Positions 1 to 7,814 of a DNA stretch of 64,000 nt are shown here, in pieces. The notes under the pieces are model-generated. The model was not told the DNA's origin and did not search any database. It was given only the letters and a program-made list of their open reading frames with translations. Both the position numbers and the translations under genes were made by a program. Each line of letters begins with the position of its first letter. Position 1 is the stretch's first letter. The stretch lies in assembly GCA_036498945.1 (NCBI GenBank), contig DASYEQ010000107.1, forward strand, positions 85,654-149,653. Direction: 5' to 3'. The stretch comes from JAQGMJ01 sp036498945. GTDB lineage: Bacteria; Pseudomonadota; Gammaproteobacteria; Burkholderiales; JAEUOS01.

Positions 1-540
1 GGGCGCGGCGCCGGTGACGACGGCCGCGGCCCGGCTGGTACGCGGCGGCGGCGGTGGCGTGGTCGCTTTTTCCAGTTCGTGCGCTGCCTGCTGCATTTTC
101 TGGATCGGATTGGGCGTGTCGCTGCCGGCAGCACGCTGCCAGTTGTCCGAGATGCGGCTGGAGACTTCGGGCAGTTTCCCGGCGATCGAGGCGACTTCGC
201 CGCCGAGAAAATATACGCCGGCGCCAAGTCCCGCCACCATCGCGCCCACCACCACGGTGGCGCCGATCGCCCGCGGCAAGTGTCGCTCCTCCAGCCAGCT
301 CACGAGCGGGTTGAGCATATAGGCCAGCAGCACCCCGAGCGTCAAAGGTATGAAAAAAGCCTGCGCCCATTTGAGGATGAAGACCAGCGCGATCGCCGCC
401 AGCACGGCCAGCGCCAGACTGCGCGGGTTGCGCAGGGCGCGCGCGGAACGCGGCGGCGGCGAAGTCAGCGCGGGCTGGGCATCGACAACGGTGGCACCGA
501 TCAGATACTGCTCGGCGCTATCGGGAGGAACGGCGCTCAT
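1..540 (-). CDS. AI-2E family transporter (YdiK/PerM type), N-terminal part
   Basis: This frame is open to the left edge, so only the first 180 residues are visible. After a ~40-residue cytoplasmic tail there is a hydrophobic helix (LALAVLAAIALVFILKW), the family-typical FFIPLTLGVLLAYMLNPLV segment, a charged loop (WLEERHLPRAIG) and another membrane segment (ATVVVGAMVAGLGAGVYFL), followed by an amphipathic stretch ending in a proline run. This order is that of the AI-2E/DUF20 permeases, which are 8-TM inner-membrane proteins whose substrates range from the AI-2 signal to Na+/H+ exchange. The start is the ATG at 540, the first Met after which the reading frame stays open. Family assignment is firm; the substrate cannot be told. 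Confidence 0.85.
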   Translation of the reverse strand, partial: MSAVPPDSAEQYLIGATVVDAQPALTSPPPRSARALRNPRSLALAVLAAIALVFILKWAQAFFIPLTLGVLLAYMLNPLVSWLEERHLPRAIGATVVVGAMVAGLGAGVYFLGGEVASIAGKLPEVSSRISDNWQRAAGSDTPNPIQKMQQAAHELEKATTPPPPPRTSRAAAVVTGAAP

Positions 541-572
541 GGGCCGCCGCGTGCCGGAAACCGGCAGGCGGG

Positions 573-893
573 CTAGCGCGAATTGATCAGGCGCGCCAGC
601 ACGAAGCCGGCCGCCAGTGCGATGCCCAGCGAGGCGAGCGGATTTTCGCGCACGTAGCTGCCGCAGTTTTCGCTCATGCGCAGGCGCGCGGCATTGAGCT
701 GCTCGGCCTGGCGGGAGACGCGCGTAGAAGTGGCGTCGGCCATTTCGGCCAACCGATCCACCGCGCCGTGGGCGCCGGCCGCCAAGCGGTCGACGGCGGG
801 GTGGGCGTTACCGGCCAGGCGATCGACGGTTTCATGGGCAGCGGCGCTATAGCGGTTGGCGGCCTGGTTGACGCTGTCGTTGATGTTTTCCAT
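573..893 (-). CDS. DUF883/ElaB-like membrane-anchored small protein
   Basis: The product has 106 residues. The N-terminal two thirds is an amphipathic helix with a short repeat: AAHETVDRLA, AHPAVDRLA and AHGAVDRLA follow one another at about 11-residue spacing. The last ~20 residues (PLASLGIALAAGFVLARLI) form one membrane anchor preceded by RENP, the usual tail of the DUF883/ElaB/YqjD family. Those proteins sit in the inner membrane and in Escherichia coli bind ribosomes in stationary phase; whether this one does is unknown. The ATG at 893 was chosen over upstream Met codons because the homologous part begins there. It lies 32 bp upstream, in transcription order, of the AI-2E gene and may be cotranscribed with it. 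Confidence 0.75.
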   Translation of the reverse strand: MENINDSVNQAANRYSAAAHETVDRLAGNAHPAVDRLAAGAHGAVDRLAEMADATSTRVSRQAEQLNAARLRMSENCGSYVRENPLASLGIALAAGFVLARLINSR

Positions 894-1172
894 GGTTGTT
901 CCTTGCGTTTTCCGGAAGAGCTGATCTGTCGAACTTGAGCAAGGCTTGTGCCACAACCCGAGATTGCGTGACATGAGGGTAGGGCGATACCGGCCAGACC
1001 TGATTGTCGAAGCACGCATCGGTAGGTTTTACAGGCACAGGCTGCAAAGCCTGAAAGTTCGCGGTGCCGGATGGCGCGTGTGAGCAGGAACATGGTTTGC
1101 GCGACCCCAAGCGAACGACTGGCGTTGTGATGCGTCTGCCGCGCCGCGACTACCGATGAAAAGGATCCCGCC

Positions 1173-1604
1173 ATGAAACAACGTATTTCGCTCGCACTTT
1201 GTTCCCTTGCCTTGGGCCTTGGCTTGGCGTCGCTTTCCGGCGTCGCTGCCGCCCAGCAGGCGCGAACCCCCGCGCCCCGGGGCGTGGTGACCTCGCCCTC
1301 ACCCTCGCAGGATACGGCCGTGGGCTGGAGCGTCAAAAAGAGTCTCCTGGGCAAGCCGGTCTTCAACGAGAAGGATGAAAAGATTGGCGACATCACCGAC
1401 CTTTTGATCGCGCCGGACAGCACTGTCTCCCATATCGTGGTGGAGGCGGGCGGCTTTGTTGGTCAGCCGCACCACGACATCGCGATTGAGACGGCGGCCC
1501 TGGAAGTGAAAAATGGCAAGTTTTATGTCGAGGGCGCGAACCGCGACAACGTCAAGAAGACCCCCAGCGTCGGTTCCACTGCTGGGGCTGCGGACTGGCT
1601 GTAA
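1173..1604 (+). CDS. Exported PRC-barrel domain protein
   Basis: The product has 143 residues. Residues 1-27 form a signal peptide (Lys/Arg start, hydrophobic core, ending SGVAAAQQ). Residues ~52-130 form a PRC-barrel: VKKSLLGKPVFNEKDEKIGDI, then DLLIAPDSTVSHIVVEAG and a second beta strand pair. PRC-barrels occur in RimM and in photosynthetic reaction-centre H subunits; stand-alone periplasmic versions are common in Burkholderiales and are often linked to stress. The ATG at 1173 follows an AAAAGGA ribosome site. The gene is divergent from the DUF883 gene, with 279 bp between them that must hold both promoters, and is followed by a small hydrophilic gene. Confidence 0.8.
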   Translation: MKQRISLALCSLALGLGLASLSGVAAAQQARTPAPRGVVTSPSPSQDTAVGWSVKKSLLGKPVFNEKDEKIGDITDLLIAPDSTVSHIVVEAGGFVGQPHHDIAIETAALEVKNGKFYVEGANRDNVKKTPSVGSTAGAADWL

Positions 1605-1641
1605 CGCAATTGCGCCCGATTCTTTGAACGAGGAGTGATTC

Positions 1642-1887
1642 ATGAGCAAGAAAACCCGCAAGGACCAGGTGCAGGGCGAAGGCGACTACAAGTCGGCGCG
1701 CAAGTTTGACGAAGACGAGCGGCAGTTCGTCAAGTCCGGCGGCGTCGAGAAGGCGGCGCACAAGGCCGAGCCGAAATCCGATGCAGAGGCGCGCGAGATG
1801 CTGCGCGCGGAAAAAATCGGCCGCAGCCATGCCAAGGGCGAAGATTCCGGCATGCGCAACGGCAACCTGAAGCAGGACGACGAGTAG
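1642..1887 (+). CDS. Small, highly charged hypothetical protein
   Basis: This 81-residue protein is made almost entirely of Lys, Glu, Asp, Arg, Ala and Gly, with no hydrophobic core and no Cys. That suggests an intrinsically disordered, hydrophilin-like product. The N-terminus reads MSKKTRKDQVQGEGDY. It starts 37 bp after the PRC-barrel gene behind GAACGAGGAGTG, a good ribosome site, so the two are probably cotranscribed. I do not recognise a named family. Proteins of this composition near PRC-barrel and DUF883 genes are often desiccation or osmotic stress proteins, but that is inference from composition and context only. Confidence 0.6.
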   Translation: MSKKTRKDQVQGEGDYKSARKFDEDERQFVKSGGVEKAAHKAEPKSDAEAREMLRAEKIGRSHAKGEDSGMRNGNLKQDDE

Positions 1888-2010
1888 CCGTCTCACCCGT
1901 TGCGCCACCGCGCCGTTGGCGTGGAGGATGAAGCCTTGCGGGGCCGGTGGCGGAATCGCTGTCGGCACCGCAGGGCTTTTTCCTCTTATCATTCGATTTC
2001 GCGATACAGG

Positions 2011-2041
2011 GATTCCTAAATATTATTTTATGTAATGCAGC
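2011..2041 (+). promoter_or_regulatory. Shared 31-bp motif, copy A (operator or promoter core)
   Basis: An AT-rich island in GC-rich DNA, with core AAATATTATTTTATGT, ends 62 bp before the start of the receptor gene at 2104. The same 31-bp word recurs with 27 of 31 identical positions at 23780-23810 on the other strand, 85 bp before the GMC oxidoreductase gene and in the same orientation relative to the gene it precedes. It may be a LysR operator, a -10 region (TATTAT), or both. Confidence 0.5.
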
Positions 2042-2103
2042 TTATCTTCTATCTTGAGCCCACGCGCCCGGCGGCTCTCGAGGCGTGCCAGGAGACAAGC
2101 TGA

Positions 2104-3129
2104 ATGATCGACCAGAAAAAGCGGGCGGCGCCGAGATCGCGCCGATGCGGGCGCGGCGCCATGCGTCTCGCCGCGGGTCTTTGCGCCGCATGGACGCTTT
2201 TTGCCGGCGCAAGCGCCTGCGCGCAGGGCGCATATCCCGACCACTCCATCCGCATGGTGGTGCCGTTTCCGCCCGCCGGCGCCGGCGACCTGGGAGCGCG
2301 CGTGATGTCGGAAGCGCTCACCGCCGTGCTCAGGCAGCCGGTCGTAGTCGACAATCGCCCCGGCGCCAACGGCAACATCGGCGCCGACAACATCGCCAAG
2401 TCACCGCCGGACGGCTACAGCGTTCTGTTCGGGCCGATGAGCACGCTCACCATCAATCCGCACATTTACGTGAAGATCCCGTTTTCCGTCGAGCGCGATC
2501 TGGCGCCGGTGGCCAAGGTGTTCGACACCGCGATGGTGATCGAGGCCAATCCCGGCACCGGCTTCAAGACGCTGAACGACCTGATCGCCTATGCCAAGGC
2601 GAATCCCGGCAAGCTCACCTTTGGCTCCGGCGGCAATGGCAGTTCCACCCATATGGCGGGTGAGTTGTTCAAGAACGCCACGCATACGAACCTGGTGCAC
2701 GTGCCCTACAAGGGCAACGGCCCGGCGCTGGCCGACCTGCTGGGTGGCACCGTCAACGTGATGTTCGATCAGGTGGTGTCTTCCGCGCAGCACATCAATG
2801 CCGGCAAGCTCACCGCGCTGGCGGTGACCTCGCCGGCGCGCCAGCCCCTGTTACCCAAGGTGCCGACGGTGCGCGAGCTTGGCTATCCACAACTGGAAAT
2901 GTCAGCCTGGCAGGCCATCCTGGCGCCGGCAGGTACGCCCGCGCCCATCATCGACAAGCTGTCGAAGGCGGTGGGCGAAGTGCTCAAGGATCCGGCGGTG
3001 AAAAAGCGCCTGGAAGCGCTGGGCGCCACCGTCAGCGCCACCGATGCCGCTGGCCTCGCCAAGGTGCTACAGGAGGAAAACCAGCGCTGGAAGCAGGTGG
3101 TGGCGGCGCAGAAGATCAAGTCCGACTGA
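2104..3129 (+). CDS. Bug-family (TctC-like) periplasmic carboxylate receptor 1
   Basis: The product has 341 residues. A long basic N-terminus and hydrophobic stretch (ending GASACAQG) form an export signal. The mature part has the Bug signatures in order: YPDHSIRMVVPFPPAG, the NRPGANGNIGA loop that contacts the ligand carboxylate, SPPDGY, and VHVPYKGNGPALADLLGG. These proteins bind carboxylic or amino acids in the periplasm, classically for tripartite tricarboxylate (TctABC) importers. No tctA or tctB lies nearby, so it is an orphan receptor. The ATG at 2104 follows GGAG at nine bases. It is convergent with the CysB-type regulator downstream (7 bp gap) and carries the shared 31-bp motif upstream, so it is probably in the same regulon as the catabolic operons. 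The ligand is unknown. Confidence 0.85.
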   Translation: MIDQKKRAAPRSRRCGRGAMRLAAGLCAAWTLFAGASACAQGAYPDHSIRMVVPFPPAGAGDLGARVMSEALTAVLRQPVVVDNRPGANGNIGADNIAKSPPDGYSVLFGPMSTLTINPHIYVKIPFSVERDLAPVAKVFDTAMVIEANPGTGFKTLNDLIAYAKANPGKLTFGSGGNGSSTHMAGELFKNATHTNLVHVPYKGNGPALADLLGGTVNVMFDQVVSSAQHINAGKLTALAVTSPARQPLLPKVPTVRELGYPQLEMSAWQAILAPAGTPAPIIDKLSKAVGEVLKDPAVKKRLEALGATVSATDAAGLAKVLQEENQRWKQVVAAQKIKSD

Positions 3130-3136
3130 GCGCCGG

Positions 3137-4051
3137 CTAGAGCGAAGCGTCCACCAGCTCGCGCGTGAGTTTTGGCGCGAAATACTGGATGAAGTCGTAG
3201 GTGTAGTGCCGCAGGTAGCTCTTGGCGCGAAGCGAGAGGTAGACGGTGGAGGGCGGGAACAGGTGGCTCGCATCCTTCGCTACCAGGCCGGTGTCGCGCG
3301 CCTTGTCGAAGGCCACGGTGGTCATCACCGCGATGCCCAGGCCCAGGTCCACATACGTCTTGCTGACGTCGGCATCGACCGCGCCGAATACGATGTTGGG
3401 CTCGATGCCGGCATTGCGGAAGGCGTCCATCACCTTCCAGCGGCCGCTGTAGGCCGGGTCGTAGGTGATGATGGGGTACTTGGCGACGTCCTGCAGGGTC
3501 GGACGGCGGATCTTCAGCAGCGGATGCCCGGCCTTGGTGATGATGCTGCGGTCGAGCTTGTAGCACTCGTAGCGCACCAGGTCGGGAAACTGGCGCTGGC
3601 TCTCGGTGCCGATGGCGATGTCCGCTTCGCCGGACTCCACCAGTTCGCATACCGCGGTGGGGTTGCCCTGGCGCAGGCGCAGTTGCACCGTCGGGTGGCG
3701 GCGGATGAATTTTTCCACTACCTTGGGCAACAGGTAGCGCGCCTGGGTGTGCGTGGTGGCGATCGTCAGCGAGCCGCCTTCGCGCGCGGAGATTTCCTCG
3801 CCCAGGCGCTTCAGGTTGTTGACGTCGTTGAGCACGCGCTCGGCGATGTTGATCACCTCGCGCCCAGCTTCCGTCAGGCCGGCGATGCGGTTGCGCTTGC
3901 GCGCAAAGATCTCGAAGCCCAGTTCTTCTTCGAGCATCTGGATGTGCTTGCTGATGCCCGGCTGCGAAGTGTGCAGCGCCTCGGCGGTGTTGGAAATGTG
4001 GTTGCCGTGCCGCGCCACCTCGACCACGTAATGCAACTGCATCAGCTTCAT
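3137..4051 (-). CDS. LysR-type regulator of the CysB subfamily
   Basis: The product has 304 residues. The N-terminal winged helix-turn-helix reads HISNTAEALHTSQPGISKHI, with the CysB-type QPGISK recognition helix and FARKRNRIAGLTEAG wing. The rest is a LysR effector domain with the CysB-like TTHTQARYLLPKVVEKF opening, which in CysB and Cbl contributes to binding sulfate or small organic effectors. The ATG at 4051 was chosen because GGAG lies six bases upstream and family homology begins at MQLHYVVEVARHG. The gene is divergent from the 4.3-12.3 kb catabolic operon across a 241-bp AT-rich region with repeats, the standard arrangement for a LysR activator of the adjacent operon. The co-inducer is probably a pathway acid rather than a sulfur compound; this is inference. 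Confidence 0.85.
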   Translation of the reverse strand: MKLMQLHYVVEVARHGNHISNTAEALHTSQPGISKHIQMLEEELGFEIFARKRNRIAGLTEAGREVINIAERVLNDVNNLKRLGEEISAREGGSLTIATTHTQARYLLPKVVEKFIRRHPTVQLRLRQGNPTAVCELVESGEADIAIGTESQRQFPDLVRYECYKLDRSIITKAGHPLLKIRRPTLQDVAKYPIITYDPAYSGRWKVMDAFRNAGIEPNIVFGAVDADVSKTYVDLGLGIAVMTTVAFDKARDTGLVAKDASHLFPPSTVYLSLRAKSYLRHYTYDFIQYFAPKLTRELVDASL

Positions 4052-4112
4052 GCCTGTCTCCGCTGCCGGCACCGCTCTTCACGATAACGAAAAGCCGTTG
4101 CGCCTGGCGCTC

Positions 4113-4160
4113 CTAGAATAATCAAAGTGAATACTAGAATAATACAATATTCTTGTGAGC
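4113..4160. promoter_or_regulatory. AT-rich divergent control region with direct repeat
   Basis: Between the regulator gene (minus) and the catabolic operon (plus), CTAGAATAAT occurs twice, at 4113-4122 and 4134-4143. The 21-bp start-to-start spacing is two helical turns, so a dimer of dimers could bind one face. On the minus strand the segment just beyond reads TCACAAGAATATTGTATTAT, which partly resembles the shared motif (TCACAAATATTATTTTATG in copy B) and has the same orientation and distance (~88 bp) to the regulator gene. It is a likely LysR binding region. Confidence 0.5.
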
Positions 4161-4190
4161 TATTGCTCCCTTTGTTAAATTGCTTCGAGT

Positions 4191-4210
4191 GCGTTTCCCG
4201 AGGGAAACGC
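4191..4210. promoter_or_regulatory. Perfect 9+2+9 inverted repeat before catabolic operon
   Basis: GCGTTTCCC, a GA spacer and GGGAAACGC form a perfect palindrome 82 bp upstream of the receptor start at 4293. It has no U-run, so it is not a terminator. It may be a second operator or a leader hairpin of the operon. Confidence 0.4.
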
Positions 4211-4292
4211 GGGTCATCCGGGCAGTTTTGAACTGGCAAGATTCGAACAACAGGGTGGTCGCGCTAGCGGCCGCGCGGCAAAGGAGACAGGC

Positions 4293-5303
4293 ATGGGGCG
4301 ACCGCAAGCCCGGCGCGCGAGGCGCGCCATCGTACGGGGGCGGCGCGCCGTGCTCGGCACGGCAATAATTTCGCTGGGGCTGCTGTGGGCCGCGCCAGGG
4401 CAGGGCGCCGATGCCTACCCCAGCCATCCAATCCGCCTGATCTCCGGCTTTGCCCCCGGCGGTGCCACCGACGTTGCCGCACGCTCGATCGCAGTCAAGC
4501 TGGGCGAGGTGCTGGGCCAGTCGGTGTTCGTGGAGAACAAGCCGGGTTCCTCCGGCAACATCGGCGCCGAGATCGTGGCGCGCTCGGCGCCCGATGGCTA
4601 CAACATGTACCTGGCGAATGCGACCATCGCCATGCCTTCGTTGTTCAAGAAGCTGCCCTTCGACGTCAATAAGGACTTGGTGCCGATGTCGATGATCGGC
4701 CTCGGGCCTTCGGCGCTGGTAGTCTACCCGCCGATGCAGGTGAAGTCGGTCAAGGACCTGATCGCGCTGGCGAAAAAGGAACCGGGCAAGCTCGATTACG
4801 CCTCCGGCGGCATCGGCAACATCACCCACATGACGATGGAGCTGTTCATCGCCATGACCGGCGTGAACATCGTGCACGTGCCCTACAAGGGTGGCGCTCC
4901 TTCCACCGTCGCCATCATGGGCGGCGAGACGCAATTCGGCTTTTGCGCGCTGGCTTCGACCCTGGGACCGATCAAGGCCGGCAAGCTGCGCGCCATCGCG
5001 ATCTCGTCGAAAAGCCACAGCGTCACCATGCCCGAACTGCCGCCGGTGGCGCAGACCGTGCCGGGCTTCGACGCTTCCTCGTGGTATGCGCTGATGCTGC
5101 CGGGCGGCACGCCGCCGCCGATCGTCGACAAGCTGTCCAACGCGATGATCAAGGCACTGCAGGACAAGAAGACCCAGACCACGCTAATCAGCGCCGGCAT
5201 CGAGCCCGTGGCGGGCGGCAGCGAGGAGTTCAGCAAGTACCTGGCGGGCGAGATGACCAAGTGGGAAAAGATCATCACCGCGCGCAAGATCACCGCGGAG
5301 TAA
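4293..5303 (+). CDS. Bug-family carboxylate receptor 2, first gene of catabolic operon
   Basis: The product has 336 residues. An Arg-rich N-terminus (PQARRARRAIVRGRRAV) precedes a hydrophobic helix ending APGQGADA; the RR pairs make a Tat-like signal possible, but there is no clean twin-arginine consensus. Mature signatures are YPSHPIRLISGFAPGG, ENKPGSSGNIGA, SAPDGYNMY and VHVPYKGGAP. The ATG at 4293 follows AAAGGAGACAGGC, an ideal ribosome site. It leads a tightly spaced operon (gaps of 12-48 bp) ending at 12294, so its ligand is presumably the substrate or an intermediate of that pathway, such as a tricarballylate-like or branched dicarboxylic acid. No TctA or TctB subunits are present in the window. 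Confidence 0.85.
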   Translation: MGRPQARRARRAIVRGRRAVLGTAIISLGLLWAAPGQGADAYPSHPIRLISGFAPGGATDVAARSIAVKLGEVLGQSVFVENKPGSSGNIGAEIVARSAPDGYNMYLANATIAMPSLFKKLPFDVNKDLVPMSMIGLGPSALVVYPPMQVKSVKDLIALAKKEPGKLDYASGGIGNITHMTMELFIAMTGVNIVHVPYKGGAPSTVAIMGGETQFGFCALASTLGPIKAGKLRAIAISSKSHSVTMPELPPVAQTVPGFDASSWYALMLPGGTPPPIVDKLSNAMIKALQDKKTQTTLISAGIEPVAGGSEEFSKYLAGEMTKWEKIITARKITAE

Positions 5304-5346
5304 GCGGCAGGCACTCACTGCCGCGATTTACGAGAGCAAAAGCAAA

Positions 5347-6852
5347 ATGGCAACCAAACACAAGCGTTATCACGTCGTTGTCGTCGGCGGCGGCAATGCG
5401 GCACTTTGCGCCGCCATCTCGGCGCGCGAACAGGGCGTCGATGTGCTGCTGCTGGAACGCGCTCCACAGGAAGACCGCGGCGGCAACAGCGCCTATACCG
5501 ATGGCAAGATACGCTTCGCCTTCGACAGCGCGCAAGACATCATCGACATTTCGCACGACCTGACGGCCGATGAGATTGCCAACAGCGACTTCGGCATCTA
5601 TCCCGAGAGCGACTTTTTCGACGACCTGGCGCGCATTACGCAAAACCGCTGCGACCCCGACCTCGCCGAAATCCTGGTCACCAGGAGTAACGCCGCCATC
5701 CGCTGGATGAAGGAAGTCGGCGTGCGTTTCATGCCCAACTACGGGCGCCAGGCCTATAAGGTCGACGGCAAGTTCACCTTCTGGGGCGGCGCCCCGCTGG
5801 CGACCAACGGCGGCGGCCCCGGCTTGGTCGAGGCGCTGTACAACTCGGCGGAAAAGCGCGGCGTCGAGATCGTCTACGACGCCTGGGTGCGCGATCTGAT
5901 CAGCGACGACGAAGGCGTGCATGGCGTGGTGGTGCGTCTCGGCGGCCATGAAGTGAAGATCGAGGCCGATGCGGTGGTGCTGGCCTGCGGCGGTTTCGAA
6001 GCCAATGCCGAGTGGCGTTCGCGTTATCTCGGCAAGGGCTGGGACCTGGCGAAAGTACGCGGCACCCGCTTCAACACCGGCGACGGCCTGGCGATGGCGC
6101 TGAACATCGGCGCCCAGCCCTACGGCCACTGGTCGGGCTGTCATGCGGTAGGCTGGGAGCGCTACGCCGCCGATTTTGGCGATCTCAACCTCACGCCGCA
6201 ATACCAGCGCCATAGCTACACCTTCTCCATCATGGTGAACGGTAACGGCAAGCGCTTCCTGGATGAAGGCGCCGACATCCGCAACTTCACCTACGCCAAG
6301 TACGGCCACATCGTGCTGGAGCAGCCCGGTCAGTTCGCCTGGCAGATCTACGACAGCCAGGTCACCCACCTGCTGCTCGATGAATACCGCACCAAGAACG
6401 TCACCAAGGTCACGGCCAATACGCTCGAGGAACTGGTGCAGAAGCTTGATGACGTCAATCCCGACGCTTGCCTGAAGACCATCCACGAGTTCAACGCCGC
6501 GGTCAATACCAAAGTGCCGTTCAATCCGAACCTCAAGGACGGCCGCGGCACCCTCGGCCTGGAAATGCCCAAGTCGAACTGGGCGCTGGCGATCGACAAG
6601 CCGCCGTTCCAGGCTTACGCCATCACTTGCGGTGTCACCTTCACTTTCGGCGGCCTGAAGATCACCAACGAAGGCCAGGTGGTCGATACCAATCATGCCC
6701 CGATTCCCGGCCTGTATGCGGCGGGCGAGATGGTCGGCGGCATCTTCTATTTCAACTATCCCGGCGCCAGTGGCCTGACCAGCGGCGCCGTCTTCGGCCG
6801 CCTGGCGGGCGCCTCCGCCGGCCAGAAGGCCAAAACGCACGTTACTGCGTGA
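5347..6852 (+). CDS. TcuA-like FAD-dependent (tricarballylate-type) dehydrogenase 1
   Basis: The product has 501 residues, close to TcuA. Residues 9-38 form the dinucleotide-binding fold (VVVVGGGNAALCAAISA, then LLLERAPQ). Next come the RGGNSAYTDGKIRF segment that positions FAD, the VVLACGGFEAN motif, and a C-terminal FAD loop (GLYAAGEMVGG, NYPGASGLTSG). The family belongs to the fumarate reductase/succinate dehydrogenase flavoproteins. TcuA of Salmonella oxidises tricarballylate to cis-aconitate and needs the Fe-S membrane protein TcuB to take the electrons. No TcuB-like gene is seen in this window, so the electron acceptor is open. A second copy of the family closes the operon at 10792. The ATG at 5347 follows GAGAGCAAAAGCAAA. 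Confidence 0.85.
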   Translation: MATKHKRYHVVVVGGGNAALCAAISAREQGVDVLLLERAPQEDRGGNSAYTDGKIRFAFDSAQDIIDISHDLTADEIANSDFGIYPESDFFDDLARITQNRCDPDLAEILVTRSNAAIRWMKEVGVRFMPNYGRQAYKVDGKFTFWGGAPLATNGGGPGLVEALYNSAEKRGVEIVYDAWVRDLISDDEGVHGVVVRLGGHEVKIEADAVVLACGGFEANAEWRSRYLGKGWDLAKVRGTRFNTGDGLAMALNIGAQPYGHWSGCHAVGWERYAADFGDLNLTPQYQRHSYTFSIMVNGNGKRFLDEGADIRNFTYAKYGHIVLEQPGQFAWQIYDSQVTHLLLDEYRTKNVTKVTANTLEELVQKLDDVNPDACLKTIHEFNAAVNTKVPFNPNLKDGRGTLGLEMPKSNWALAIDKPPFQAYAITCGVTFTFGGLKITNEGQVVDTNHAPIPGLYAAGEMVGGIFYFNYPGASGLTSGAVFGRLAGASAGQKAKTHVTA

Positions 6853-6899
6853 AACACCGGCAGCAGCATCAGTAGCACCTATTACAACGAGGGAACGAC

Positions 6900-7802
6900 A
6901 TGAGTACCCAAGCCAGTCCCGGCGCCCGCTTGAAGCAGTTGATCAACGGGCCCAAGATTTTGCCCCTGCACGCCGTCTACGACGGCTTTTCCTGCCGCCT
7001 GATCGAGAAGTTCGGGTACCAGGCCGGTTTTCTTTCCGGCGCCGCCATGAGCGAGGCCAACCTCGGCAAGCCCGATGTCGGCCTGATGGGCATGGAAGAA
7101 AACCTGACGATCTCGCGCCGCCTGGCCGGCAGCTGCGGCCTGACCTTGCTGGCCGACTGCGACACCGGCTACGGCAATGCCGTCACCGTGTATCACATGA
7201 CCCAGCAGTTCGAAGCCGCCGGCGTCGGAGGCCTGATGCTGGAAGACCAGGTCTGGCCCAAGCGCTGTGGTCACATGAAGGGCAAGAGCGTGGTTTCCGC
7301 CGAGGAATACCTGGAAAAACTCAAAGCCGCCGTTGCCGCGCGCAAGGATCCGGATTTCGTCATCAAGGCGCGCACCGACTCCTTCACCACCCACGGTATC
7401 GATGAGGCGATCAACCGCCTCAACCTCTATACCGAGGCCGGTGCCGACCTGCTGCTCGCCGATGCGCTGGCGACCGAAGAAGACATCAAGACGGTGGTGA
7501 GGAATGTCTCCAAGCCACTGTGCGTCAACATGGGCTTCGCGATCCGCAAGCGCTCGACCACCGAGCTCATCTCCGCACGCCGCCTCGAAGACCTGGGCGT
7601 CAAGGTGGTGATGTACGGCCGCATGCTCTCCGCTTCTGCTCTGCAAGGCATGACGAATGCGCTCAAGGCGCTGGCCGAGACTGCCGACCTGCCCAAGGTG
7701 AAGGAACGCGAAGACCTGCTGTATTCCTTCGAACAACTCAACGACCTGATGGGCCTGCCGGCGATCAACGCGCTGGAACAGCGGTTCGTCACCAAGAAAT
7801 AA
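6900..7802 (+). CDS. Isocitrate lyase/PEP mutase superfamily lyase, dimethylmalate- or methylisocitrate-lyase-like
   Basis: The product has 300 residues, the size of PrpB and dimethylmalate lyase (Dml) and much shorter than isocitrate lyase. It is a TIM barrel with metal-binding D86/D88 in ADCDTGYGN, E115 in MLEDQ, and the active-site loop PKRCGH with Cys123. That Cys is the catalytic acid in lyases and is absent in PEP mutase and phosphonopyruvate hydrolase, so C-C bond cleavage of a 2-hydroxy-tri- or dicarboxylate is expected (products such as pyruvate plus a carboxylic acid). It starts at 6900 behind AACGAGGGAACGAC. The next three genes are a hydro-lyase pair and a Mii/PrpF isomerase; the combination matches the Dml-DmdAB-Mii set of nicotinate fermenters. 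The methylisocitrate cycle is the alternative, but prpC is absent. Confidence 0.8.
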   Translation: MSTQASPGARLKQLINGPKILPLHAVYDGFSCRLIEKFGYQAGFLSGAAMSEANLGKPDVGLMGMEENLTISRRLAGSCGLTLLADCDTGYGNAVTVYHMTQQFEAAGVGGLMLEDQVWPKRCGHMKGKSVVSAEEYLEKLKAAVAARKDPDFVIKARTDSFTTHGIDEAINRLNLYTEAGADLLLADALATEEDIKTVVRNVSKPLCVNMGFAIRKRSTTELISARRLEDLGVKVVMYGRMLSASALQGMTNALKALAETADLPKVKEREDLLYSFEQLNDLMGLPAINALEQRFVTKK

Positions 7803-7814
7803 GGAGACGACACC

